Origin: Sinorhizobium fredii USDA 257
Lineage (GTDB): Bacteria > Pseudomonadota > Alphaproteobacteria > Rhizobiales > Rhizobiaceae
Assembly (NCBI RefSeq): GCF_000265205.3
Contig: NC_018000.1
Coordinates: forward strand, 1,364,001-1,428,000
Direction: 5' to 3'
DNA length: 64,000 nt
Below the pieces are notes generated by a model. The model saw only the letters and a list, made by a program, of their open reading frames with translations, was not told where the DNA came from and searched no databases. A program made the position numbers and the translations under genes. Shown one piece after another: positions 55,117-63,368 of this stretch (the stretch's first letter is position 1; each line of letters starts with the position of its first letter).

Positions 55117-55151
55117 AAAACCAGGAAACACACAGCAGATGGAGGAATAAG

Positions 55152-56096
55152 ATGGACAGGACATCAAGGACAATCGGCTTCGCCATTGCCGGGCTCATGC
55201 TTTCAGGCGCCGTTCTGGCGGCGAGCCTGCCCGGTGGCCCTGCCGAAAATACTGCTGAAACAAAGCAGAAGCGGCCGATCCTCACCCAGGACTCGATCAC
55301 CTTCGGCGCCTATGATCCGCAGGGAGATTTCTCGGAGCGTTCAGCTTCCCGGATTGAGCATCTCTTCTTGCCCTGGGAAGACGTCGATCTCAGCACTTTG
55401 AACGCAGCCGATGAATATGCCCATGCGCGCGGACGTACGCTGATGATCACCATCGAACCCTGGTCGTGGTCGCCCAAATGGCGCCTGTCGTCGCGGGGGC
55501 TGCTCAAGAGCATCCTCGGCGGGGAACGGGACCGGAACATGGCCGCGGTCTGCTCGACCGCGGCTACCCTCAAGAGCCCGGTCATCATCCGCTGGGGGCA
55601 GGAAATGGACGAGACGGATAACCAGTTCTCCTGGGCGCACTGGCAAGGCAAGGATTTCGCCGCGGCCTTTCGGCGGATAGTGAAGGTCTGCCGCGCGCAT
55701 CTAACGACCGCGAAGTTCATGTGGTCGCCGAAGGGCAATGAGGGGCTCGACGCATTTTATCCCGGTGACGACGTCGTTGATATCATCGGACTCTCGGTGT
55801 TCGGCTATCAGAGATACGACCGCGACAAGACCGGCCGCGACCAGGGCTTCGTCGAGCGGCTCGCGCCAGGCTATGAGCGCGTCAAGAATTACGGCAAGCC
55901 GATCATGGTCGCCGAACTCGGCTATGAAGGCGACGTCTCCTATGTGGGGAGCTGGGCCCAAAGCGTCGCGAAACGGCACGCTGAGTTCCCGGCGCTCACC
56001 GCCGTCGTCTACTTCAACGATCGAGAGATCTATGACTGGCCGGACGGCTACGGCCGGCCGGACTGGCGCGTCGCACTTCAAACAACCGATCGATAA
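55152..56096 (+). CDS. apsH1: secreted glycoside hydrolase, GH26-like
   Basis: A 314-residue protein with a Sec signal peptide (TIGFAIAGLMLSGAVLAAS). The barrel resembles GH26 endo-glycanases: VIIRWGQEMDETDNQFSW supplies the acid/base Glu and IMVAELGYEG the nucleophile Glu. It probably trims or releases the polymer made by the preceding synthase in the periplasm or outside. The ATG at 55152 has GGAGGA and gives the signal peptide. An ATG at 55059 overlapping apsS would put 31 polar residues before it. Symbol inferred from operon order. Confidence 0.8.
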   Translation: MDRTSRTIGFAIAGLMLSGAVLAASLPGGPAENTAETKQKRPILTQDSITFGAYDPQGDFSERSASRIEHLFLPWEDVDLSTLNAADEYAHARGRTLMITIEPWSWSPKWRLSSRGLLKSILGGERDRNMAAVCSTAATLKSPVIIRWGQEMDETDNQFSWAHWQGKDFAAAFRRIVKVCRAHLTTAKFMWSPKGNEGLDAFYPGDDVVDIIGLSVFGYQRYDRDKTGRDQGFVERLAPGYERVKNYGKPIMVAELGYEGDVSYVGSWAQSVAKRHAEFPALTAVVYFNDREIYDWPDGYGRPDWRVALQTTDR

Positions 56097-56120
56097 CCAT
56101 AGTTTAGAAAGGACTAAGAT

Positions 56121-56288
56121 ATGTCGACATTCCGCCCATTGCTCCTGACAGTCGCCTTTGTCCGCAGCATCGGTGCCGCCGTAGTGGCACGTGTTCATGC
56201 GTGGGCGGACGCCGAACTCGCCACGCTGCGTCGCGGCAACCATGTGGGCGACCGACTGGAGGCGATCCGGATCAGGATCGGCGAGTGA
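56121..56288 (+). CDS. small hypothetical protein after apsH1
   Basis: A 55-codon ORF, MSTFRPLLLTVAFVRSIGAA..., with AAAGGA seven bases before the ATG. It lies 24 bases after the apsH1 stop, same strand. A hydrophobic N-terminal third is followed by a charged part ending ALRIRIGE-like (EAIRIRIGE). No family recognised. It could be a small operon member or a chance frame. Confidence 0.4.
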   Translation: MSTFRPLLLTVAFVRSIGAAVVARVHAWADAELATLRRGNHVGDRLEAIRIRIGE

Positions 56289-56470
56289 CCCGCACCACGC
56301 CCGCCGTGCATCTTTTCCGTACCAGGTCGCTGTCGCTCTTCGAAATACTGCATGTTATCCTTGGATCGCCTGCGATTTAAGGAAGCATGCAGTAGGAGTT
56401 GCGCATTCCCGAGGCCGACGCATAATCCGGCTCCGCAGATGAGCCCCGGCCCCGGCGCGCAACTCCGCCC

Positions 56471-56779
56471 TTATCTCAGGAAGCAGCTGGATGTCCGTCC
56501 GAACCCGCTCGGCGTGCAGATATAAGGGGCGCGACCGAGATAGGTGGTGCGCACCAGTTTGACCGCCCGCTGGGTGACGGCGACCTGCTTGTTCCTGACC
56601 GGCTTCTTGCCCGGCACCGCATAGCCGACCTGCTTGTTCAGCGAAGCGGTCTTGATGCTCTGGTCGGTCGTGGCGGAGCATCCCGTAAGCGTCGCTGCCA
56701 CGAGCACGGCAAACGCGCACCGCACGACCTTACCGCGGTTCCCGTATGTCCCGGACGAAATCTTCCCTTGCGCTTGCAC
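56471..56779 (-). CDS. small lipoprotein of unknown function
   Basis: A 102-residue protein with a basic N-terminus, hydrophobic core and lipobox (AATLTGCS, Cys near residue 34). A basic mature part follows, ending with two cysteines (YICTPSGFGRTSSCFLR). The start is GTG with AGGGAG upstream. The lipobox predicts processing by signal peptidase II and membrane anchoring. No family recognised; it stands between the aps operon and arsC. Confidence 0.6.
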   Translation of the reverse strand: MQAQGKISSGTYGNRGKVVRCAFAVLVAATLTGCSATTDQSIKTASLNKQVGYAVPGKKPVRNKQVAVTQRAVKLVRTTYLGRAPYICTPSGFGRTSSCFLR

Positions 56780-56916
56780 GGCTCGAACTCCCTTTAGACC
56801 TGATGGGGAGCACGGTATCCGCGAGGCTTTAAGTCGCCGTGCAGAAAATACTTACAACTCGAGCGATCCGGCCGAAAACCGGCCGCTCATATTCTCACGC
56901 TTCCACGGCCCGAGGG

Positions 56917-57348
56917 CTAGACGCGGCGGCCGTTCGCATCGACGACGACTTCGCCGTCCTCTTTTGCGAACGCGCCCTGCTGCCCTTGCGGCAGGATGTC
57001 CAACACCGTTTCCGACGGGCGGCACAGTCTTACCCCGAGCGGCGAGACGACGATCGGCCGATTGATCAGGATTGGATCCTCCAGCATCGCGTCGAGGAGT
57101 TGTTCTTCGGTCAGGGCCGGATCGGAGAGCCCGAGTTCCGCAAAGGGCGTTCCCTTCTCCCGCAGCAGGTCGCGAGCCGACAGGCCCATCCGCGCAATCA
57201 ACTGCTGAAGCAGGGCGCGGCTCGGCGGCGTCTTCAGATATTCAATGACGTGCGGTTCGACCCCGGCGTTGCGGATCATCGCCAGCGTATTGCGAGACGT
57301 GCCGCAGGCAGGATTGTGATAGATGACGATATCGACAGGATTGTTCAT
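56917..57348 (-). CDS. arsC: arsenate reductase, glutaredoxin-dependent type
   Basis: A 143-residue ArsC. IVIYHNPACGTSRNTLAMIRNAG holds the catalytic Cys near residue 15, and DPILINRPIVV holds the anion-binding Arg. It reduces arsenate to arsenite using glutathione/glutaredoxin. No arsenite pump or ArsR gene is next to it here, so it may serve alone or act on another substrate. The C-terminal extension after LDILP is slightly longer than the E. coli protein. Confidence 0.92.
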   Translation of the reverse strand: MNNPVDIVIYHNPACGTSRNTLAMIRNAGVEPHVIEYLKTPPSRALLQQLIARMGLSARDLLREKGTPFAELGLSDPALTEEQLLDAMLEDPILINRPIVVSPLGVRLCRPSETVLDILPQGQQGAFAKEDGEVVVDANGRRV

Positions 57349-57565
57349 GCGACGTCGGGCCTCTTCGAAGTTCCGCTTTCCTATCGCCCGATTGCCGCCG
57401 AGCTTGGCAGCGAGTCTCGATCGCTCAAGACCTCGACGGGAAATGCCGCGAAGGCAGCATGCGGAGGTTCATGTAGCGCAGCCTGCCGGCGAATGCGAGA
57501 CGCTTCTTGATTCTGCGCAGGCGCCGGCGCAGGCGGGGCCACAATGGCACCCTTGTCGCAGGAAG

Positions 57566-58351
57566 TCAGGCCGCGACGCCAACCGTGTAGCTTGCCTGCA
57601 GCACCCCACCGTCGAGCTTTTCGAAATCGAAAATGAAACGCGCCGCATTGCTCGATGAGAACACCGTATCGCCGCCGTTCATAGTGGCGCGCACTGGTCG
57701 CGCCGCATAGTCCGGGTGGCCCTGATAGACGAGGTCGCTCAAGGCATCGTCGAAGAGAAGCTGGCTGACCAGCAGTTCGCGGTCGCCGAGAAGAACGCGC
57801 AGGTGGATATGGACGGCACGGCTCGGATACCAGCCGGGATAGACGGTGAGGAAGCTGACGACGCCATTGGCATCGCTGATCTGCCGGCCGCGCAGGAAGC
57901 TCGTGCCCCTCGCCACGGCGTCATCGGCATTGCACATTGCCGCCGCCTCGCCCGAATAGACGCCGCGGACGTCCGCATGCCATATCTCGACATCCGCTCC
58001 CTCGACCAGCTTGCAAGTCGAAGCCTCGACGAGGCGAAGGCTGATACGGGTCGGCAGTCCCGCCACGCCATCGGTCACGTCGCTGCGGATCGGCACATCG
58101 TTGGTGTGGCAGGGCCCGAGCGTCTGGGCGAGCGTCGCGATGCATTGGGGCTCGGCGCGGAAGATCGGCTCCGGCAATGCGCTGGAAATCCCCGCCGTGC
58201 CGCCTGCGCGAAAGTCGGACACCCTCCAGTCGAAGCTGTGGCGCGATATGGGCGCGCCGCCGCCACCGCTGCCGCGCGCCACGAAGACGGCACCCGCTCC
58301 GGCCAGCAGCGCGCCGCCGCCGAGAATGATGGTTCTTCGTTTCATAGGCAT
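57566..58351 (-). CDS. secreted intradiol ring-cleavage dioxygenase family protein
   Basis: A 261-residue protein with a twin-arginine-like leader (MKRRTIILGGGALLAGAGAVFVA). The intradiol dioxygenase fold follows: DVEIWHADVRGVYSG contributes the first Tyr ligand, and FLTVYPGWYPSRAVHIHLRV the second Tyr with His-x-His for Fe(III). Cytoplasmic members cleave catechols or protocatechuate. Exported ones are less studied and may act on plant aromatic compounds outside the cell. It is monocistronic by appearance. Confidence 0.82.
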   Translation of the reverse strand: MPMKRRTIILGGGALLAGAGAVFVARGSGGGGAPISRHSFDWRVSDFRAGGTAGISSALPEPIFRAEPQCIATLAQTLGPCHTNDVPIRSDVTDGVAGLPTRISLRLVEASTCKLVEGADVEIWHADVRGVYSGEAAAMCNADDAVARGTSFLRGRQISDANGVVSFLTVYPGWYPSRAVHIHLRVLLGDRELLVSQLLFDDALSDLVYQGHPDYAARPVRATMNGGDTVFSSSNAARFIFDFEKLDGGVLQASYTVGVAA

Positions 58352-58464
58352 CGGAGCGCTCCGTTCATCGTGTCGAGGTGCGACCGACTGATAGCGTAAT
58401 CCGGTCTCAGACCGAAGTTACGCTTTTGTAATGCCAAAACGAAGAGGCCACGCTCCGACGGACG

Positions 58465-59769
58465 TCACCGGCGGCCGCCGGAAGCCGAGGCTTGCGCCGC
58501 AAATCGCGGAGCGGACTGGTCCTCGAAAAGGTCTGGCATCAGATCGGCAAGCCGGATGAGCATGCCGCTCTGTGCGCTCTTGAGCGCGGCGATGCCACAG
58601 AGAACCGAAAGGGCGCCCGCCCGTGCACCGGCCCGCTGCCCGAGCGGATCGGTGATGCCGGGCTTGAAGATCATGTTGCGCATGCGGTCATCGCCGCCGT
58701 AGTGACCGCCCGAGGAATGCGGCACCTTGATGCGCTCGACGGCCGGCTGGCCCTTCGGGAAGTTGCGAACGAGCAGGATGACATCCTCCGGCGGCGTCTC
58801 CCAGGGCTGGTCCTCGTATTGACGCAGCTCGATCCTGCCCTTCGTGCCGTTGAAGGCGATGTGGTGACCCTCGATCGGCTGGAAGGTGTTCAGCGAATAG
58901 GAGACGTGGACGTCGTTGCGGTAGCGGATGTTCGCGACCATCGTGTCGGGAACGTCGATGTCCTCGCGGAAGACGCATCCGTCGCGGAAATAGCCGTCGA
59001 TCTCGGCGGGCTGTTCGTAAAGCGCGTCGAGGAATGGATCGGCTCCGATGTCCAGATAGAAATCGCAGCTTTCCTTGTGGGGACAGAGCTTGCAGCGCGG
59101 GCCGCGGAAAAGGCCCTTGCGCCCGTACACCTGCAGCTCGGCAAAGGCGCTGACCGTGTCCGGCTCGCTGTCGAGATACCAGTTCAGAAGGTCGAAATGA
59201 TGCGTCGCCTTGTGGACGAAGAGGCTGCCCGAGCGGTCCGTGTAGGCGTGCCAGCGGCGGAAATAGTCGGCCCCGTGGTGGGTATCGAGATACCAGTGGA
59301 AGTCGACCGAGGTGACGCGGCCGATTTCGCCGGCGTTGAGTACTTCCTTGATCCGTGCCGCCGTCGGCGCGAAACGGTAATTGAAGGACACATCCACCCG
59401 CCGCCCTGTGCGCTTCTCCGCATCGAGAATACGGCGGATCTTCTCGACCGTCGTCGCCATCGGCTTTTCGGTGATGACGTCGGCGCCGGATTCGAGCGCC
59501 CTGACGACGATATCGTCATGCGTGTCGTCCGGGGTGCAGACGATCACCAGATCCGGCCGCGTCTCGGCCAGCATCGTGTCGACATCACCATAGATCGGCG
59601 CATTGCTGGCGATCATCGTGCGGGCACGCTCAGCACGCAACGCGTTTGTATCGGCTATGGCGACGAGATCGACGAAGCCGCGCCACCCGGCGAGAAGATC
59701 CTTGCCCCACATGGTGGTGCCGCGGTTGCCGGTGCCGACCAGCGCAAAACGACGTTTGTCATCCATCAT
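58465..59769 (-). CDS. Gfo/Idh/MocA-family dehydrogenase with a cysteine cluster
   Basis: A 434-residue NAD(P)-dependent oxidoreductase. It has the Rossmann start ALVGTGNRGTTMWG, the catalytic-lysine motif VITEKPMATT and HHFDLLNWYLDSEP in the sugar-binding domain. An insert CKLCPHKESC (near 205-220) contains three closely spaced cysteines that could bind metal. The family oxidises sugars, inositols or their acids. It is the last gene of the minus-strand operon, 161 bases behind the isomerase. That gap contains a 25-base inverted repeat, so it may also have its own promoter. Confidence 0.85.
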   Translation of the reverse strand: MMDDKRRFALVGTGNRGTTMWGKDLLAGWRGFVDLVAIADTNALRAERARTMIASNAPIYGDVDTMLAETRPDLVIVCTPDDTHDDIVVRALESGADVITEKPMATTVEKIRRILDAEKRTGRRVDVSFNYRFAPTAARIKEVLNAGEIGRVTSVDFHWYLDTHHGADYFRRWHAYTDRSGSLFVHKATHHFDLLNWYLDSEPDTVSAFAELQVYGRKGLFRGPRCKLCPHKESCDFYLDIGADPFLDALYEQPAEIDGYFRDGCVFREDIDVPDTMVANIRYRNDVHVSYSLNTFQPIEGHHIAFNGTKGRIELRQYEDQPWETPPEDVILLVRNFPKGQPAVERIKVPHSSGGHYGGDDRMRNMIFKPGITDPLGQRAGARAGALSVLCGIAALKSAQSGMLIRLADLMPDLFEDQSAPRFAAQASASGGRR

Positions 59770-59820
59770 CTCTCACGCAATCCTGTCTGGAGTCGCGCCG
59801 CGCGACCGGCGGCAAAAAGA

Positions 59821-59845
59821 ACAACATGTAAATTTAGAATACATG
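59821..59845. promoter_or_regulatory. 25-base inverted repeat upstream of the Gfo/Idh/MocA gene
   Basis: AACATGTA and TACATGTT, perfect 8-bp arms, flank an A/T-rich 9-base spacer. It lies 52 bases before the start at 59769, inside the only sizeable gap of this operon. It is a candidate operator for a dimeric regulator. Confidence 0.5.
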
Positions 59846-59930
59846 TTACCGATCGATACACGAGGAAGTCAACCCGGATGCGTACCAAAGCGATCCCTTG
59901 CTTGTAAGAAGTATATCCGAGTTGGTCATC

Positions 59931-60755
59931 TCAGCAGCAGTTTCGGAAGCGCTCGACGCAGGTGGCGATGACCTCCTCGGCCGGGCGTTTCCACCAGTTC
60001 TCGGCCGAGAAGATCTCGACTTCCTGAGCGCCAAAAAAGCCCGCCGCCTCGATCTGGCCGCGGATGCCGTTGAGATCGATGACGCCGTCCCCCATCATAC
60101 CGCGGTCGGTCAGCATGTCCCTGGTCGGGACCAGCCAGTCGCAGATGTGATGGGCGAGGATCGCCTTCAAGCGGCCCGCCCGGGCGATCTGGTTGGCGAG
60201 ATCGGGATCCCACCAGACATGGTAGACGTCGATCGCGACGCCGACGCCTGGACCCAGTCTTTCGCAGATATCGAGCGCCTGGCCGAGCGTGTTCACGCAG
60301 GCCCGGTCGGCCGCATACATCGGATGGAGCGGCTCGATCGCCAGCGGCACGCCCGCGGCGCGCGCGTGCGGCAGAACGGCAGCGATTCCCTCCTCGACCA
60401 TCCGGCGCGCCCGGTCGATGTCCCTGGAGCCACCGGGCAGGCCGCCGACGACGAGGACCAGGCAGTCGGCGCCGAGCGCCGCCGCTTCGTCAATCGCACG
60501 CCTGTTGTCGTCGAGCGCCTTCTCGCGCCCGAGAGCCTCCTCCGCCGGAAAGAAGCCGCCGCGGCAGAGACCGGTCAGTTTCAGTCCGTTGGAACGGACG
60601 ATGCGTGCGGCCTCGTCGAGACCGATCGCCGCCACTTGGTCGCGCCAGGGCGCAATCGCCGTGATGCCGTGCTTCAAACAGACATCCACGGCTTCGGCAA
60701 AGCCGCATTGCTCGCGGATCGTCGCCAGATTGATCGAAAGACCCTCGACCTGCAT
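59931..60755 (-). CDS. sugar-phosphate isomerase/epimerase family TIM-barrel protein
   Basis: A 274-residue AP-endonuclease-2-like barrel of the IolE/IolI or hydroxypyruvate-isomerase kind. Metal-ligand candidates include Glu in LAIEPLHPMY, Asp/His in VAIDVYHVWWDP, His in LAHHICDW and the C-terminal EVEIFS. It likely isomerises or epimerises a keto-sugar or keto-inositol. It lies 21 bases after the enolase-superfamily gene on the same strand. Confidence 0.82.
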   Translation of the reverse strand: MQVEGLSINLATIREQCGFAEAVDVCLKHGITAIAPWRDQVAAIGLDEAARIVRSNGLKLTGLCRGGFFPAEEALGREKALDDNRRAIDEAAALGADCLVLVVGGLPGGSRDIDRARRMVEEGIAAVLPHARAAGVPLAIEPLHPMYAADRACVNTLGQALDICERLGPGVGVAIDVYHVWWDPDLANQIARAGRLKAILAHHICDWLVPTRDMLTDRGMMGDGVIDLNGIRGQIEAAGFFGAQEVEIFSAENWWKRPAEEVIATCVERFRNCC

Positions 60756-60776
60756 GATGTTCTCCTCCCGGTTTTG

Positions 60777-62192
60777 TCAGCCTGCCATCGACGCCCAGTC
60801 CGGCTCGACCGCGGAGCCAAGGCCAGTCGCCCGCAAGACGGATGCAAAGGTGATTTCGCCGTTCCGGACGGCGAGACGCGCACGTCCGGCGGCGTTCTCG
60901 TAAAGATCGCCATGGGCGGCAAGGTAGGCGGCCTGCTCCGCCCTCGGCGCCCGGGCCATGCCGTCGACATAGTGATGGCCGTTGCGCTCGATATGCCCGG
61001 CGCCGATGAGCGCTGCCAGCACGAGGTCCTGCTGAAGGCCGAGGCCGGCCTGGGTCGTCAGGTCCTCGGCGGACATGAAATAGCGGGCGTTTCCGGCCTC
61101 GCCGTTCCATTTATCGACGCGGGCGCGGTTGATCAGCGACCGGTAGAAGCCCTTGCAGGACTTCGACGAGATGCCGGCATAGCCGAGTTCGCGGGCCCGC
61201 AGGAAGGATCCGATGTCGCCGTCGGATTCGTCGATCTCGAGCGGCAGGCGCGCGGCGATCGCAGCGACCGATTTCGACAGCGCTTCCGCACGCGCGATCG
61301 GCTGTTCGAAGAACAGAGCGGAGGCCCGCAATCTTGTCAGGCGCGGCTCTTTCTCGATCCGGTCGAGAAGGTCGGCGACGACCTCGCCGTTTTCGAACTG
61401 CTCGTTGCCGTCGAGCGTCACCCTATACTCTTCGGGGATGCGATCGAGCACCGCGGCGATCGCAACCAGACGCTCGGCGTCTTCGGCGGGGCGGCCGGAA
61501 ACCTTGATTTTGAAAGTGCGGTGGCCGTAGGCGGCGATCACCTGGTCCAGCGACTGCGGCAGCCCATCCTCGAGCCGCTGCCCGGGCCCCAGCTCGGATG
61601 CGCTCAAGGCGTCCGCAAGGCCGACCGTATGGCGGACGGCAAGCGTCGACGAGGAGCCCAAGCGCGAAAGGAAGCGGGTAAGATCGAAGCCGCCAAGATC
61701 GGGCGCTGTGGCATCGGTGATCCCGAGCAGATTGCCGGTTACCGCCTCCACAGCGCCAATGCCGTTCGTCCGGCAGAGGGCATCGATGATGGCGCGGTTG
61801 ACAAGGGCCAGCCCGTAGGAGGCGACAAGGCCGGGCAGACCATGTCTTGCTGCAGCCCAATGATGATCCGCCTCGGCGGCGGCGTGCAGACCGAAAGCCG
61901 TGTTCGCTTTGAGCGATCGCAATCCCTCGATCGCCAGGCGAAGCGACCGACGGAGTTGCTCGACATTGTCGTCCGGCGACAGTGCCGGGTTCTTGTCGAA
62001 CCATTTCGGCATCATCATCTCGCCCGACCAGCCGGCGGCAGAGCGGCCTCGCTCGTCCTCGATCCGGACCCGGACGAAAGCCTGCGGCGCGCGCTCGACG
62101 CGCGCCACGCCGAAGCGGAAGGCAAAGCGGAAATCGACCGGCCGCTCGAAAAACTCCGCTTCAACGAGCTTGACGCGAGGGGCTTCCGTCAT
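60777..62192 (-). CDS. enolase-superfamily (mandelate racemase-like) enzyme
   Basis: A 471-residue protein with enolase-superfamily elements in order: TFKIKVSG (Lys-x-Lys), TLDGNEQFENG, FFEQPI, PLEIDESDGD and GISSKSCKGF. These suggest Asp, Glu and Glu/Asp metal ligands. It is longer than typical acid-sugar dehydratases (about 400). A dehydratase or racemase acting on a sugar acid is likely, but the substrate is unknown. It starts 9 bases after the DUF993 gene. Confidence 0.8.
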   Translation of the reverse strand: MTEAPRVKLVEAEFFERPVDFRFAFRFGVARVERAPQAFVRVRIEDERGRSAAGWSGEMMMPKWFDKNPALSPDDNVEQLRRSLRLAIEGLRSLKANTAFGLHAAAEADHHWAAARHGLPGLVASYGLALVNRAIIDALCRTNGIGAVEAVTGNLLGITDATAPDLGGFDLTRFLSRLGSSSTLAVRHTVGLADALSASELGPGQRLEDGLPQSLDQVIAAYGHRTFKIKVSGRPAEDAERLVAIAAVLDRIPEEYRVTLDGNEQFENGEVVADLLDRIEKEPRLTRLRASALFFEQPIARAEALSKSVAAIAARLPLEIDESDGDIGSFLRARELGYAGISSKSCKGFYRSLINRARVDKWNGEAGNARYFMSAEDLTTQAGLGLQQDLVLAALIGAGHIERNGHHYVDGMARAPRAEQAAYLAAHGDLYENAAGRARLAVRNGEITFASVLRATGLGSAVEPDWASMAG

Positions 62193-62201
62193 GGCCGCGC
62201 C

Positions 62202-63365
62202 TCACGCCACGCCATGGACTGCGAGCACGCGATTCATGCGCGAGATCGCGACGTCCGGATCGGCGAGCGCCCCGGCCCTGTCCGCCAGCCGGAAGAGTTC
62301 GGCAAGATGGGCAAGCGAGCGCGCGCTCTGCTGGCCGCCGATCATCGCGAAGTGGTCCTGCAATCCGTTTAGATAGGCGAGGAAGACGACGCCCGTCTTG
62401 TAGAAGCGCGTCGGCGCCTTGAAGATATGCCGCGACAGCGGCACGGTCGGCTCGAGCAATTCGAAGAACGCGCCGTTCCGCCCTTCGCCCAGTGTCTCCA
62501 GCGCGGCCGAGGCCACGGGCGCAATCGCATCGAAGATGCCGAGCAGCGCATCCGAATGGCCTTCCTCGTCGCCGGCGATGAGTTCGGCATAGTTGAAGTC
62601 GTCGCCCGTATACATGCGCACGCCCTGCGGCAATTGCCGCCGCATGACGATCTCCTTCTCCTTCGAAAGCAGCGAGATCTTGATGCCGTCGACCTTTTCG
62701 GCATGCGCCGCGATGACTGCCAGACAGGTCTTCATCGCCTCCCTATGGTCGGCATTGCCCCAATAGCCTTCGAGGGCCCGATCGAACATCTCGCCGAGCC
62801 AGTGGATGATCACCGGCTCCTTTACCTGCGAGAGAATCCGGTCATAGACGCGGACATAGTCGTCCGGACTGCTGGCGGCGGCGGCGAGCGCCCGGCTCGC
62901 CATCAGGATGACCCGGCCGTTCTCCGCCTCGATCGCTTCGATCTGGCTCTCATAGGCCCTGACGATCTCGTCGATCGTGACCTCCGGGCCGGGTGCGAGA
63001 TGGTCGGTGCCGGCGCCGCAGGCGATCAGCGCGCCGGGGCGGCTGCGTGCTTCAGCGAGCGCCCGGCGGATGAGCTCGCGCGCCTCAGGCCAGCCAAGCC
63101 CCATGCCGCGCTGGGCCGTGTCCATCGCTTCCGCCACCCCGAGGCCTAAATCCCAGAGGCGATGGCGGAAGGCGAGCGTCCGCTCCCAGTCGATCGCCGG
63201 CGTCAGCCACGGGTCGTTGTCGGCGAGCGGATCAGCGACCACGTGCGCGGCTGCGAAGGCGACCCGCGGGAAGGCAGCCGCCTCTCGCTTCCTGAGGGGA
63301 ACCGGCCGGCCGGTGAGCTCGTAGCGGGCCAGCCTGCCTTCTAGGGGAAGATCGATGCTCGCCAT
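62202..63365 (-). CDS. DUF993 family, dihydrodipicolinate-synthase-like aldolase
   Basis: A 387-residue TIM-barrel protein matching the DUF993 layout. KVDGIKISLLSKEKE supplies the presumed Schiff-base Lys, with PVIIHWLGEMFD and YTGDDFNYAELI around it. By homology with DapA/NanA-type enzymes it should perform a retro-aldol or dehydration step on a keto acid. The start is 3 bases after the upstream dehydrogenase stop and the stop is 9 bases before the next gene, so it is part of one operon. Confidence 0.82.
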   Translation of the reverse strand: MASIDLPLEGRLARYELTGRPVPLRKREAAAFPRVAFAAAHVVADPLADNDPWLTPAIDWERTLAFRHRLWDLGLGVAEAMDTAQRGMGLGWPEARELIRRALAEARSRPGALIACGAGTDHLAPGPEVTIDEIVRAYESQIEAIEAENGRVILMASRALAAAASSPDDYVRVYDRILSQVKEPVIIHWLGEMFDRALEGYWGNADHREAMKTCLAVIAAHAEKVDGIKISLLSKEKEIVMRRQLPQGVRMYTGDDFNYAELIAGDEEGHSDALLGIFDAIAPVASAALETLGEGRNGAFFELLEPTVPLSRHIFKAPTRFYKTGVVFLAYLNGLQDHFAMIGGQQSARSLAHLAELFRLADRAGALADPDVAISRMNRVLAVHGVA

Positions 63366-63368
63366 GGC

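Noticed and set aside
57349..57565. Possible gene remnant between arsC and the intradiol dioxygenase
   Set aside because: Short frames on both strands gave no recognisable protein segment and no ribosome-binding site.
59898..62372. Very long open frame on the plus strand (over 800 codons)
   Set aside because: It is antisense to the isomerase and enolase-superfamily genes, has no family-like motif, and is composed of the Arg/Asp/Gly-rich pattern expected from GC-rich antisense frames.
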